The position numbers were made by a program, and so were the translations under genes. Below the pieces are notes generated by a model, which was given only the letters and a program-made list of their open reading frames with translations, was not told the origin of the DNA and made no database searches. This document shows, piece by piece, positions 8,313-18,100 of a DNA stretch of 28,274 nucleotides. The DNA is from Rickettsia typhi (GTDB lineage: Bacteria > Pseudomonadota > Alphaproteobacteria > Rickettsiales > UBA1997). The stretch is from NCBI GenBank assembly GCA_945903615.1, contig CAMDOL010000002.1, forward strand, positions 1 to 28,274. Direction: 5' to 3'. Position 1 is the stretch's first letter. The number at the start of each line of letters is the position of its first letter.

Positions 8313-8360
8313 AAAGGGCTTTAGCCCTACATAAACAAGGATGTAGGGCTAAAGCCCTTT
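8313..8360. repeat. Palindromic repeat with perfect 19-bp arms, terminator-like
   Basis: The arms 8313-8331 (aaagggctttagccctaca) and 8342-8360 are perfect reverse complements around a 10-base loop, and a T-rich run follows. It is a dispersed repeat family: a related core, gggctttagccc, recurs at 28204-28242. It could terminate rightward transcription from gyrA. Confidence 0.75.
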
Positions 8361-8416
8361 TTATTACCAATTATCTGTCCAATTAAAATTGACGACAATT
8401 TTCTAAACCAAATCCA

Positions 8417-8707
8417 ATGAAACAATCCCTACTTTCAAAGCTTCCTGAAATTTTCGCCAAAGGCAAAAATGCAGCTGAAAAAATTTTGGCAAGGCTGGAA
8501 AGCGAATTGCGCATTAACCTACAAAACCGCGAGTTGGTAATTCCTGCCAAAGACAAAACCAGACAAGATTTATTGACTAAAAACAATCAAAACCAAATTG
8601 ACGAAAATAGAATAAATCACCTGATTTATGGCGATAATTTATTGGCTTTGGCGGCACTTTTGGCGGAAAATGAAAACGCTCCAAACCATCTTCAAAATAG
8701 TCTTTAA
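8417..8707 (+). pseudogene. Truncated DNA methyltransferase (5' remnant)
   Basis: The 96-residue frame looks like the N-terminus of a site-specific DNA methyltransferase of the Type III Mod / N6-adenine class. After a helical start it reaches NHLIYGDNLLALAALLAE (66-83), the segment that normally lies just before the catalytic DPPY motif. The sequence then diverges to NAPNHLQNSL and stops, so the catalytic motif, SAM-binding motif and target domain are all absent. It cannot methylate DNA as it stands. Loss probably happened when the following DUF262 gene arrived or by deletion. Assignment rests on one conserved segment, so the exact methyltransferase type is uncertain. Confidence 0.7.
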
Positions 8708-8773
8708 CTAACCAAAACCTAAAAACAAAAATAAATCAAGGACAAAAAAATCAATAAATTATTTTATTTAAAA

Positions 8774-10837
8774 ATGGACGTAGCAAAAAAACCTATACTA
8801 GAATTTATTGGATCGAATGACTCATTATTTTTAATCCCAGTTTATCAGAGAGACTATTCTTGGAAAAAAGCAAATTGTGAAAAATTGTGGGATGATTTAA
8901 TTGAACTAACCCAAAATAACAGACAAAGCCATTTTTTTGGTTCTATTGTGGTAATAGTTAGTGGAATAGATAATAGAGGTTACGACAAAAAATTAATAAT
9001 AGATGGTCAACAAAGATTAACGACAATTTCTATTGTGCTAATTGCCATAAGAAACTATTTAAAAAACCATCCTTCAGATACCAAAACAACGCACGCAAAA
9101 ATTGAGAAATACCTGACCAACGAAGATGGAAATTATGATGTTAAAATTCGCCTTAAACCAAATAAGCAAGATAAAAAACATTTTGATAGGTTGTTTGAAA
9201 ATGAGGTTAGAAATAAATTATTGATAACTTCCAACATATTACTTAACTACCTATTTTTTTATGAAAAACTCGAACAAAACAATGTCAATATAGATGATTT
9301 ATTGACCTCTCTTAAAAAATTAGAAATAGTTTTGATTGCCCTTGAAAAACCAAAGGATGATCCACAACTAATTTTTGAAAGCCTTAATGCTACGGGAGTT
9401 GATTTAACTGCTTCTGATCTAATTCGTAATTACATTTTAATGGATTTAGACCCAGAAGAGCAAGAAAGACAATATGAAAAATTTTGGTTAAAGATAGAAG
9501 AATTAACCGATAACAAGATATCAGAATTTGTTCGGCACTATCTTTGTTTTTACTACAAATATTCAATAAAAAAATCATCGGTTTATAGTGAGTTTCAAAA
9601 ATTCAAAGAAAAATCCAACCTAAGCAAAAGCCAAATATTGGAAAAGTTGTTAAAATATGCACAAACCTACTCATATTTCACAAATGAACATTCTGATCCA
9701 GAAATAGAGGGGGGATTAAAAAGAATTCGTGAGCTAGATTCTACGGTTCTATATCCATATCTGTTCGATGTTTTTGATCTTTTTGACAATGGAACCCTAA
9801 AAAAGAATGATGTTCTAACAATCATCAAAACTATTGAAAGCTATATCTTTAGAAAATCTTTACAAGGCGACACAAAAGGAATGCTTGGAATGCTAATTTT
9901 ATTAGCGAGTGATATTAGAAAAGAGGGTGGGTGGGAAACAAATTATTTAGAAATTTTTAATGCTGTTTTAGCTAGCAAAGGTGGGGTGCAAAAATTTCCA
10001 GATGACGAAGATTTTATAAAAAATTTAAGAGATTCGGAAGTTTATAAAATGAGGAGTTGCAGATTTTTACTCTCTTCAATTGAGAATTTTGAATCGCCCT
10101 TCCAAGTTGATTTAGAAAATTTAGAAATAGAGCATATAATGCCTCAAAAACTAACTGGTGCTGAGGGTTTGAAATGGAAAAAAATGATTGGTGAAAATTG
10201 GCAAGAAGTTCATAAAAAATATTTGCACACCATTAGCAATTTATCTCTGGTTAATTCTGGAAAAAATAGAGAGATGTCTAACAAAAATTTTGTAAGCAAG
10301 CAAGATATTGATTATAAAATGTCCAAGCTAAAATTAAGCAAAAAATTAAGTGGCGATGAAATTTGGAATGAAGAAAAAATTAAAGAAAGAGCAAATTGGA
10401 TGGCGGATATTGCTAAAAAGATTTGGCAATATCCAGAAAGCTCCTACAAAATCAACAAAGAAAATGATGATGATTTATTTATTTTACAAGGGTTTGATAG
10501 TGAGAATATAACGGGATTTAAGCCTTTTCTAATAGAAGTGGAGAATAAAAAAATTAATGTAAAAGGATGGAAAGATTTAACGAGAGAACTGCTTCCTATT
10601 TTTCATGATCACTCACCAACTGACTTTAGTCGAGTGTCTAATATGAAAAAATTTGAAAGGCTTTTTGGTAAATCTGAAAAGCAAGTATCTATTGATAAAG
10701 ATATAGTTCCAGGCTATGACATTGAAACCAATTACAATGCGGTTTTGACAGTTAAAAATCTTAAAAAAATATGTGAAGAAATAAATTTTGAAAATGAGAT
10801 TTTGGTTTATATTAAAAGTAACAAGAACGATAAATAG
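8774..10837 (+). CDS. DUF262/DUF1524 protein, GmrSD-like restriction or nuclease factor
   Basis: The 687-residue protein has the DUF262 signature at its N-terminus: IPVYQRDYSWKKANCEKLWDDL lies at about 22-43 and IDGQQRLTTIS around 76-86. DGQQR is the ParB/Srx-like nucleotide-binding motif. A DUF1524 His-Asn-His-like nuclease segment follows: IEHIMPQ (452-458, His454), then SNLSLVNSGKN. A C-terminal region of about 120 residues resembles the small domain often appended to such proteins. GmrSD proteins are type IV restriction factors that use nucleotide hydrolysis to cut modified DNA, such as glucosylated phage DNA. Fused DUF262-DUF1524 proteins are common in defence islands. Here both motif sets look intact, while the upstream methyltransferase is broken. 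Phage defence is inferred from family and context. Confidence 0.88.
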   Translation: MDVAKKPILEFIGSNDSLFLIPVYQRDYSWKKANCEKLWDDLIELTQNNRQSHFFGSIVVIVSGIDNRGYDKKLIIDGQQRLTTISIVLIAIRNYLKNHPSDTKTTHAKIEKYLTNEDGNYDVKIRLKPNKQDKKHFDRLFENEVRNKLLITSNILLNYLFFYEKLEQNNVNIDDLLTSLKKLEIVLIALEKPKDDPQLIFESLNATGVDLTASDLIRNYILMDLDPEEQERQYEKFWLKIEELTDNKISEFVRHYLCFYYKYSIKKSSVYSEFQKFKEKSNLSKSQILEKLLKYAQTYSYFTNEHSDPEIEGGLKRIRELDSTVLYPYLFDVFDLFDNGTLKKNDVLTIIKTIESYIFRKSLQGDTKGMLGMLILLASDIRKEGGWETNYLEIFNAVLASKGGVQKFPDDEDFIKNLRDSEVYKMRSCRFLLSSIENFESPFQVDLENLEIEHIMPQKLTGAEGLKWKKMIGENWQEVHKKYLHTISNLSLVNSGKNREMSNKNFVSKQDIDYKMSKLKLSKKLSGDEIWNEEKIKERANWMADIAKKIWQYPESSYKINKENDDDLFILQGFDSENITGFKPFLIEVENKKINVKGWKDLTRELLPIFHDHSPTDFSRVSNMKKFERLFGKSEKQVSIDKDIVPGYDIETNYNAVLTVKNLKKICEEINFENEILVYIKSNKNDK

Positions 10838-11228
10838 AATTAAAGAATAATTTAATCACCATTTTTAGTTGGTTAAAGCCAAAAACAAGTGGTGTTTTTA
10901 AAACTTAAACTATGACCTGCGTTAATAAGTATTTGTAATGCCAATATCGTTTAATTGAAAAATAATCACTTTCTACAAACTGATAATCAATTGCTGTTGG
11001 CTTTAGCTCTAACCATACATACAATTTTAAAACGATAAATAGGTTTTTAATTTGTCTGGATCTACCTGCGTTGTCATCCCCGACTTGATCGGGGATCCAG
11101 AAGATCTAAACACAAATTCAAATTTGAGTTTTTATTTAACTTTTTCTGGATCCCCGATCAAGTCGGGGATGACACCGAGTGAGAATGATAATAAAAAGAA
11201 CAGCTCACAATTCATAATTAATTTAACA
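10838..11228. other. Intergenic region before dnaB, contains one palindromic repeat
   Basis: No gene is supported. The 12 bases aacgataaatag end the DUF262 gene and occur again near 11032-11043, possibly marking the edge of an insertion or duplication. The palindrome at 11073-11173 fills the rest. The dnaB frame is open leftward through the palindrome to 11052, but that translation is repeat-derived. Confidence 0.5.
11073..11173. repeat. Palindromic repeat with perfect 29-bp arms
   Basis: The arms 11073-11101 (gtcatccccgacttgatcgg and on) and 11145-11173 are perfect reverse complements. Each arm is itself palindromic (ccccgacttgatcgggg). Repeats of this kind are widespread dispersed elements in alphaproteobacteria and other groups. 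It lies immediately upstream of dnaB. Confidence 0.85.
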
Positions 11229-12704
11229 ATGACTGAAAAAACTACCGAAATAAACCAACTCCAAAATCAGGGGCAAAACCAAGAAATAATCCGCCGTGAG
11301 CTTTTCAATATTGAGGCTGAGCAAACCATCTTGGGAACCATCATCATCAATAACGAATATATCAATCGCGTTGCTGATTTCCTGCTTCCAGAGCATTTTT
11401 ATGAACCGGCAAATAAGAAGATTTTTGAGCAAATCAGCCACACCATCAACAAGGTTAATATTATTGCCAATCAAGTTACTCTAAAGCAATTCTTTGAAAA
11501 CGATCAAAATATCAAAGCTATCGGCGGCTCGGCATATTTATCCACCCTACTCTCTCGTGCCACCGGCGTTATTGATATTGCTGATTATGCTAAATTAATT
11601 TATGACTTAGCGCTCAAGCGTGAGCTGGTTATGATTGGCGAAGAAATTGTTGGCAATGCTTATTTAGCTGATGATCAGGTTAGTGCCATTGAGCAAGTTG
11701 AGGAGGCTGAAAATAAATTATTCAATCTTACAAAACACGGCAGCTCTGCTTCAGATTTTAAAAACATTTCCGTTCCTTTAAAGCAAACTTTAGACAAAAC
11801 TCTCATCGCCCGCAGTCGCGATAGCCATATTAGCGGCATCTCCACTGGTCTTGATGATCTTGATCACATTTTAAGTGGTATGCAAAATTCAGACTTAATT
11901 ATTCTGGCGGCAAGGCCATCAATGGGAAAAACCGCCCTTGCAATCAACATTGCTGTTAATGCTTGCAAGTTTTTGAACAAAGATATTCAAGAATCAAAAG
12001 ATAAAAAAGCAGTTGGATTTTTTTCGCTGGAAATGTCTTCTGATCAACTTTCAGCACGGATTTTATCGATGGAAACTAGTATCAACGCCACCAAATTTAG
12101 AAGCGGCGAAATTAATGAAGATGATTGGGAAGTCATCACCAAGCGCAGTGCCGAGATTGCACAAATGCCTTTCTTTATTGATGATTCGCCTGCTCTTACA
12201 ATTCCTGCAATTCGCACTCGAGTGAGAAGAATGGTGCGCAAGCACAACCTTTCATTTTTGTTGATTGATTATTTACAATTAATTTATGGCACTTCTAAAA
12301 AATCTTCGGATAGCAGAGTGCAAGAAATTTCTGAGATTACCAGGGGGCTAAAAGCAATTGCTAAAGAATTTAATATTCCGGTAATGGCTCTATCGCAGCT
12401 TTCAAGGGCAGTTGAGCAAAGAGAAGATAAACGCCCTCAACTATCTGATTTAAGAGAATCAGGAAGTATTGAGCAAGATGCTGATGTGGTTGGGTTTATT
12501 TATCGAGAAAGTTATTATGAAGAAAGAAAACGCCCCGGAGAAGATGATCGGGAAAAATTTGAAAAGTGGAAAGCCCGTATGGCAGAACTGCGCAACCGCT
12601 CTGAGCTTATCATCGCCAAACAAAGAAACGGCCCAATCGGTAGTGTAAATCTTTATTTTGATCCAGAATTTACTCGGTTCAACAATTTGGATTTACATCA
12701 TTGA
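11229..12704 (+). CDS. dnaB: Replicative DNA helicase
   Basis: DnaB is the hexameric 5'-3' helicase that unwinds DNA at the replication fork and recruits primase. The 491-residue product from the ATG at 11229 has the N-terminal DnaB domain (NIEAEQTILGTIIINNEY), a linker, and the RecA-like C-terminal domain with Walker A RPSMGKT (229-235). The Walker B strand LLIDYLQLI and a later ALSQLSRAVEQR block are present. The frame stays open upstream to 11052, but those 59 codons are written by the palindromic repeat and I exclude them. Length is near that of known DnaB. The 3' end overlaps the convergent carA by 12 bases. Confidence 0.97.
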   Translation: MTEKTTEINQLQNQGQNQEIIRRELFNIEAEQTILGTIIINNEYINRVADFLLPEHFYEPANKKIFEQISHTINKVNIIANQVTLKQFFENDQNIKAIGGSAYLSTLLSRATGVIDIADYAKLIYDLALKRELVMIGEEIVGNAYLADDQVSAIEQVEEAENKLFNLTKHGSSASDFKNISVPLKQTLDKTLIARSRDSHISGISTGLDDLDHILSGMQNSDLIILAARPSMGKTALAINIAVNACKFLNKDIQESKDKKAVGFFSLEMSSDQLSARILSMETSINATKFRSGEINEDDWEVITKRSAEIAQMPFFIDDSPALTIPAIRTRVRRMVRKHNLSFLLIDYLQLIYGTSKKSSDSRVQEISEITRGLKAIAKEFNIPVMALSQLSRAVEQREDKRPQLSDLRESGSIEQDADVVGFIYRESYYEERKRPGEDDREKFEKWKARMAELRNRSELIIAKQRNGPIGSVNLYFDPEFTRFNNLDLHH

Positions 12705-13847
12705 TTCAATAAATCTTTCAAACAGGTAATAGCTATCACTTGGTCCTGGTGAACTCTCTGGGTGATATTGAACTGAAAAAGCTGGCTTATTTTTAACTCG
12801 CACACCCTCAATTGTTCCATCAAAAAGTGAGCGATGGGTTATTTCTAGGCACTCTGGCAAGGTTGCTTCATCAACGCAGAAGCCATGATTTTGGCTGGTA
12901 ATCTCAACTTTTTTAGTTTGTAAATCTTGCACCGGATGGTTTGCGCCGCGGTGACCTTGATGCATTTTGGAAGTTTTAGCGTTCATCGCTAAGGATAAAA
13001 GTTGGTGACCTAAGCAAATTCCAAAAAGTGGAATATTATTTTCAACAATTTTTTGAATCATTGGCACGGCGTATTTACCAGTTTCTGCTGGATCGCCTGG
13101 GCCATTAGATAAAAATACACCATTTGGATTATGTTTGATAATTTCTTCAAAAGAAATTTTTGCCGGCACAACAATAACCTCGCAGCCAGCTTCAGTTAAG
13201 CATCTTAGAATATTTAATTTTGCACCGTAATCAATGGCAACAACCTTAAATTTTTTATCTTTAACCTGATGATAATTATTTTCGACCTGATCCCACCTTC
13301 CTTCATCAGACCAATTATATTGACGATTCAAACTAGCTGAGCTTGCCAATTCTACACCATCTAAATCACCACTTTTTTGCAACTCTTTAATCACATCGCT
13401 AAAATTGATGTCCTCGATATTATCATTATAAATTATTGCTACATTTTTAGCGCCTTGCTCTTTGATGATCTTGGTAATCTTGCGCGTATCAACTCCACAA
13501 ATGCCGGTTATTTCATTTTTAATTAGCCAATCATTTAAATTATTTTGTGAGCGATAATTAGCTGGGCTGGTGATATCTTCGCGGATAATTAAGCCTTTGG
13601 CTTTAGGGTTAGCACTCTCAATATCAGAATCATTGACCCCAACATTGCCAATATGCGGGAAGGTAAAATTGATAATTTGTCCGCTGTAAGATGGATCAGT
13701 TAGAATTTCTTGATAGCCAGTGATTGCGGTATTGAAACAAATTTCGCCACTGGTTTTGCTTTTTTTACCAATACCAAAACCATAAATAACTTCGCCAGTT
13801 GGAAAAATTAGAGCAGCGTTTTTGGACGCCAAGATAGGAATAGTCAT
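12693..13847 (-). CDS. carA: Carbamoyl-phosphate synthase small (glutaminase) subunit
   Basis: CarA hydrolyses glutamine and passes ammonia to CarB for carbamoyl phosphate, feeding pyrimidine and arginine synthesis. The N-terminal CPSase small-chain domain (FPTGEVIYGFG; ITGYQEILTDPSY) precedes a class I glutamine amidotransferase domain. The catalytic triad is visible as Cys278 in FGICLGHQLL, and His362 and Glu364 in YHPESSPGP. At 384 residues it has normal length. carB is not in the window. Convergent with dnaB (12-base overlap); a small palindromic element lies just upstream of its start. Confidence 0.97.
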   Translation of the reverse strand: MTIPILASKNAALIFPTGEVIYGFGIGKKSKTSGEICFNTAITGYQEILTDPSYSGQIINFTFPHIGNVGVNDSDIESANPKAKGLIIREDITSPANYRSQNNLNDWLIKNEITGICGVDTRKITKIIKEQGAKNVAIIYNDNIEDINFSDVIKELQKSGDLDGVELASSASLNRQYNWSDEGRWDQVENNYHQVKDKKFKVVAIDYGAKLNILRCLTEAGCEVIVVPAKISFEEIIKHNPNGVFLSNGPGDPAETGKYAVPMIQKIVENNIPLFGICLGHQLLSLAMNAKTSKMHQGHRGANHPVQDLQTKKVEITSQNHGFCVDEATLPECLEITHRSLFDGTIEGVRVKNKPAFSVQYHPESSPGPSDSYYLFERFIESMM

Positions 13848-13868
13848 TCGGAATTTCAGATTAATTTA

Positions 13869-13964
13869 TAGGACTTACGCAAAACCTATCTTTTACTGCC
13901 AAATTTATCGTTATTTAATTTTTTTGCCAGAAAAATTTTATTTGGCGATTTTGCCTAAGTCCTA
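13869..13964. mobile_element. Small MITE-like element, about 96 bp
   Basis: The ends taggacttacgcaaaa (13869-13884) and ttttgcctaagtccta (13949-13964) are inverted repeats with one mismatch. The AT-rich centre has partial self-complementarity and no ORF. It sits just upstream of the carA start, in the region that should hold its promoter. The ends resemble insertion-sequence termini, but I cannot name the parent family. Confidence 0.6.
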
Positions 13965-14003
13965 ATTTAAACAGGTTGAATTATTCTAAACTGATAAATT
14001 ATT

Positions 14004-14163
14004 CTAGTCTAGAGAATAGGTAATATTAACTTTTACTTTAATCATTTCTTTTTCTGAAGCATTGCCTTCATCAGTGGAGCTTTCAGTTTCTTCAAATCTA
14101 ATAAATCCACCAAGCTTAGCACCAAGATCTTTGGCAATACTTTTAGCTTTATTGTGAGAACTC
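14004..14163 (-). pseudogene. 3' remnant of a SIMPL (DUF541) domain gene
   Basis: Directly after the prepilin stop a leftward frame encodes about 50 residues ending at the TAG at 14004. It contains HNKAKSIAKDLGAKLGGFI, then an acidic stretch and IKVKVNITYSLD. This matches the C-terminal end of SIMPL/DUF541 proteins, where a helix with KA..LAK.LG.KLG is followed by a loop and a final V.VTY strand. There is no start codon and no N-terminal part, and the frame does not match the prepilin frame. The SIMPL gene was probably interrupted or largely deleted when the prepilin gene took its place. Confidence 0.6.
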
Positions 14164-15054
14164 TTAAGAAACGACAATATTATATTTTTTGGATAAATAA
14201 TTATTAATTAAAATGACTTCGGAGGGTTTTAAAGCGCGGTTGAAAATAATTATTTCTGATAATAAAACATTGCTATAAAAAGAATAATTACCAACAGAAT
14301 CTATTCTTGCTCCAACCGAAATAACATCTCCACCAATGCTCAAACCAGATATGTTAGCGCTGCTTTGCTGGCTTTTAGTGTTACTATTTAAATAGCCAGA
14401 AATATTATTGGCAGTATTAGAATTATCGACAACCATTGCATAAATATAAGTTCCGCCGGCTGCAATTGTGCCGATACCAGTAGCATTATCAGAATAACCA
14501 TTCATCGCAAGATTTGTTGTATTCAGCCAAATAGTAGCATCGCTCCCAGTGGTTGAGGTGTTTGGCTTTTGTGCTATTAAAATAGAATTTGGCACGGTTA
14601 CAGATTTCCAAACTGCCACCATGGTATATTTGTCATTTCCCGCATTTATCGGCACAATCGTAGAATAAATAACATCGCTTCCATTAAAACTAAGTGCTGG
14701 CAAGCTATTAATTCCCGCCGTTTTATATGTGGGTTGATTAGCTCTGGCTGCTTGAGATAAATTAATTTTATTTCCAGAAATATCATTCCATGAGGACACC
14801 AAATCATTATTCGACAAATTATTACCAGCTAATACGCCAGTGATTGATTCATCTAAAGTTGGTTCCAACCACAATGCCAAATCAGGAATGGAGTTAATCG
14901 CTGAGCTTTTAGTTAAAGACTGTGCTGATCTAAGTGCTGCTTGATTAATCATTCTTTTGCCCGACATAATTCCAGCAGCAAGCACGCCAACAATAATAAC
15001 CACCACCGACAGTTCTATTAATGAAAAAGCTTTGTTTGTAGATTGTTTGTTCAT
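14164..15054 (-). CDS. Prepilin-like protein with LamG/concanavalin-type passenger
   Basis: A 296-residue secreted protein with a type IV prepilin leader: a short basic start, then KAFSLIELSVVVIIVGVLA, with processing expected between Ala9 and Phe10 and the conserved Glu14 at mature position 5. The hydrophobic helix is followed by a linker (SIPDLALWLEP) and a beta-rich passenger with concanavalin/LamG-like features (SWNDISGN, PALSFNGSDV, IGARID-type strands and a final LSEIIIFNRALKPSEV). The passenger ends with LINNYLSKKYNI, a common ending of such LamG-like domains. The paralogue at 22517-23401 has the same plan. No prepilin peptidase or pilus ATPase is in the window. It lies 47 bases after leuS and probably shares its transcript. 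A surface adhesin or pseudopilin role is inference. Confidence 0.8.
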   Translation of the reverse strand: MNKQSTNKAFSLIELSVVVIIVGVLAAGIMSGKRMINQAALRSAQSLTKSSAINSIPDLALWLEPTLDESITGVLAGNNLSNNDLVSSWNDISGNKINLSQAARANQPTYKTAGINSLPALSFNGSDVIYSTIVPINAGNDKYTMVAVWKSVTVPNSILIAQKPNTSTTGSDATIWLNTTNLAMNGYSDNATGIGTIAAGGTYIYAMVVDNSNTANNISGYLNSNTKSQQSSANISGLSIGGDVISVGARIDSVGNYSFYSNVLLSEIIIFNRALKPSEVILINNYLSKKYNIVVS

Positions 15055-15101
15055 AAATTTAATGTCCCAACTTTGAGGCTATAAATGGCGCCTCTAAAAA
15101 A

Positions 15102-18100
15102 TCAGCCAACGACTATACTGACCAACTTGTCGGGCACGATAATAATTTTTTTAATTTCTTTGCCAGCAATATTTTTTTGAACATTTTCATCCGCTAAAGC
15201 GGCTTTTTCGAGCTCTTCTTTGCTAGATGATTTTGGCATTGCAAGCACGGATCTAAGCTTTCCATTGACCTGAACCGCAATACTAACTTGGTCATCAACA
15301 ATGAGAGATTCATCGCTGTGCGGAAATGAAACGCTCTGGAAAATTATGGTCTGATTTCCTAAAATTTTCCATAATTCTTCTGCCAAATGAGGCATAATTG
15401 GTGCAATTAGAAGCACTAAATTATACACAGAAAAAGACATAATTTTTTGATCATCTTCATTTTTAATCTCAAATTTCTCAAGTGCATTGGAAAATTCTCG
15501 AATCTTGGCGATTGCCCGATTGAAGCCCATTTTTTCTAACTCGCTTTTAACTGCAAAAATGGTTTTGTGATTGAGCTTGATAATCTCTTGTTGTTCTTTT
15601 GTTGCGCTAGAAAAATGAACATCGCCGCTTACTAATGATTGATTACTGACAACCAATTTATAAATCCGATTAATATATTTCCAAGCTCCGTCAATTCCAG
15701 CATCTGACCATTCCAAATTGCGTTCTGGTGGAGTGTCGGAAAGCATAAATAAACGCGCAGTATCAGCGCCGTAGGCGTCAATAATGTGAGCTGGTTCCAC
15801 AACATTCTTTTTTGATTTGCTCATTTTTTCACTTCGTCCGGCAAATAGTTTTTCTTTGGTTTGAATGTGAATAAAATTTCCAACTTCATCTTTCATAGCA
15901 TCAGACGGATAAACCCATTCACCTTTTGAATCTTTAAAAGTTTGATGGCAAACCATTCCTTGTGTAAGCAGGTTTTTAAAGGGTTCATCAAAATCTAAAT
16001 AGCCGCATTTTTTCAGTGCTTTGGTAAAAAATCTAGCATAAAGCAAATGCAAAACTGCGTGCTCCACGCCACCGATATATTGATCAACTGGTAAAAGTTT
16101 ATTTACCGTTTCTTTGTCGAATGCTTGATTCTGAGGCTGTGAGGCAAAACGCAAAAAATACCAAGAACTTTCAAAGAAGGTGTCGAAGGTGTCAGTTTCA
16201 CGAATAGCCTGCTGCAACTTGTTTTGTCCAAATTTATCTTGACCTTTGTAAGTTGTGTGTTTCCAAGTTGGATGGTTGGCAAGTGGATTGCCAGAACTTA
16301 AATTATCCCCCATCGCTCTGCTATCGCAAGAGCCTCTGGCGCTGTTCGCACCAGAGCCCCCAAACCTAACATCATCAGGCAGTTGAACTGGCAAGTCTTC
16401 TTCTGGAACTGGCACAACCGAACCATCTTCTAAATATAAAACCGGAATTGGACAACCCCAATATCTCTGGCGAGAAATTCCCCAATCTCTAAGGCGATAG
16501 TTGATTTTTCTTTTGCCCAAACCCTTTTCTTCTAGGGTTTTAATCATCAATTCTTTGGCTTCTTCACTTTTTAATCCGTTTAAAAATCCAGAATTAAAAA
16601 TGACACCATCTTCAAGATAAGGCTGCTCAACTTCAGTAATGTTATTATCAAACAAATTATTGATTATTTCTTGATTGGTTGGGCTTTTTTGATAAAGGTT
16701 TTTGATTTGATCAGTAACTCGGCTGTAAATGCCCAAATTGTTGATTTCATTAAATTCTTTTCTGGCGTTATAAGCCAAGATTTCTTCATCAAGGCTAAAA
16801 TCAGCGTTAACATCTTGAGGCTTATTTCCTCTGGCATCAAGCCTAATCCACCTATGGAAAGATTTTAAATAAACTGCATTAATGGTGTGAATAATTTTTC
16901 GATCAGAAACATCTTCATCAAGCATCAAAAGCTGATCTGAAAAACCACAAGGAACACCAAGTCCTCTAAGAATTGCCGCCAACAACAATGATTTGCCAAA
17001 ACAAAAACCAACCTGCTCTTGCAAAACTTCACTTGCTTTTAAATGAGGCTTTTTATGCAAATAAGAAGCCTCATCCATAGAATGGTTGATTTGGTCGCGA
17101 ACAAGAAAATAAGCTATCCTAACCCGTTCTAACTCATCATTTGTTTTTGATTTTATTTGTAAAATTAATTCCTGAATTTTGGGATTTGAATAATCAATCA
17201 AGTCAGTTTCAACCAAAAAATTAGAAAGGTTGGCAACAACATATTTGATTGGCAAATTATATTTTTTAGCAAATTCAAAATCGCGCTGATCGTGGGCTGG
17301 GCAGCCAAATATTGCTCCCGTGCCATATTCCATCAGCACAAAATTAGCAATATAGATTGGCAATTTGATTGATTCATCAAATGGATGAGTTGCCTTTAAG
17401 CCAGAATCAATGCCCTTTTTCTCTGCTTTTTCTAGCGTTTCTTCATCAACTGCAGTTTTATTGCATTCATTGATAAAATCAGCAATTTTTTGATTATCTT
17501 TTGCAAGCTCTAAAGCAACAGGATGATTAGGCGAAATGCCGATAAAGGCAGCACCAAAAATTGTGTCTGGCCTTGTTGTGTAGATCGAAATTTTATCCCC
17601 CATCGTCGTGCTATCGCAACGACTCGCTCCCCCTAAATAGGGAGAGCCTTTATCCACCCCCATCGTCGTGCTATCGCACTCGTCAATAACAAAATCAATC
17701 AAGGCCCCTTCACTTTTGCCAATCCAATTTTCTTGCATTGATAAGACTCGCTCATCCCAACCAGTCAGATTTTTTAATTCGCTCAACAGCTCTTCATTAA
17801 ACTCACTCACTTTCAAAAACCATTGCTTCAATTTTTTCTTCTCCACAATTGCCCCGCTTCTCCAGCCTTTGCCATCAATCACCTGCTCATTGGCTAAAAC
17901 TGTTTGATCAATTGGGTCCCAATTGACAAAAGATTCCTTTTGATAGGCAAGTCCATTTTTTAAAAAATCGAGGAAAATTTTTTGCTCGTGTCTGTAATAA
18001 GAAACATCGCAAGTTGCTAATTCTCTGCTCCAATCATAAGAAAAACCGACTGATTTTAATTCAGCTTTCATATTTTCAATGTTGGAATATGTCCAATCCT

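Noticed and set aside
11052..11228. N-terminal extension of DnaB by 59 codons
   Set aside because: The extension is translated palindromic repeat; the conserved protein starts after the ATG at 11229.
14164..15054. Major type IV pilin subunit
   Set aside because: The leader is pilin-like, but the passenger is about 250 residues of LamG-like fold and no pilus assembly genes are nearby, so only prepilin-like is claimed.
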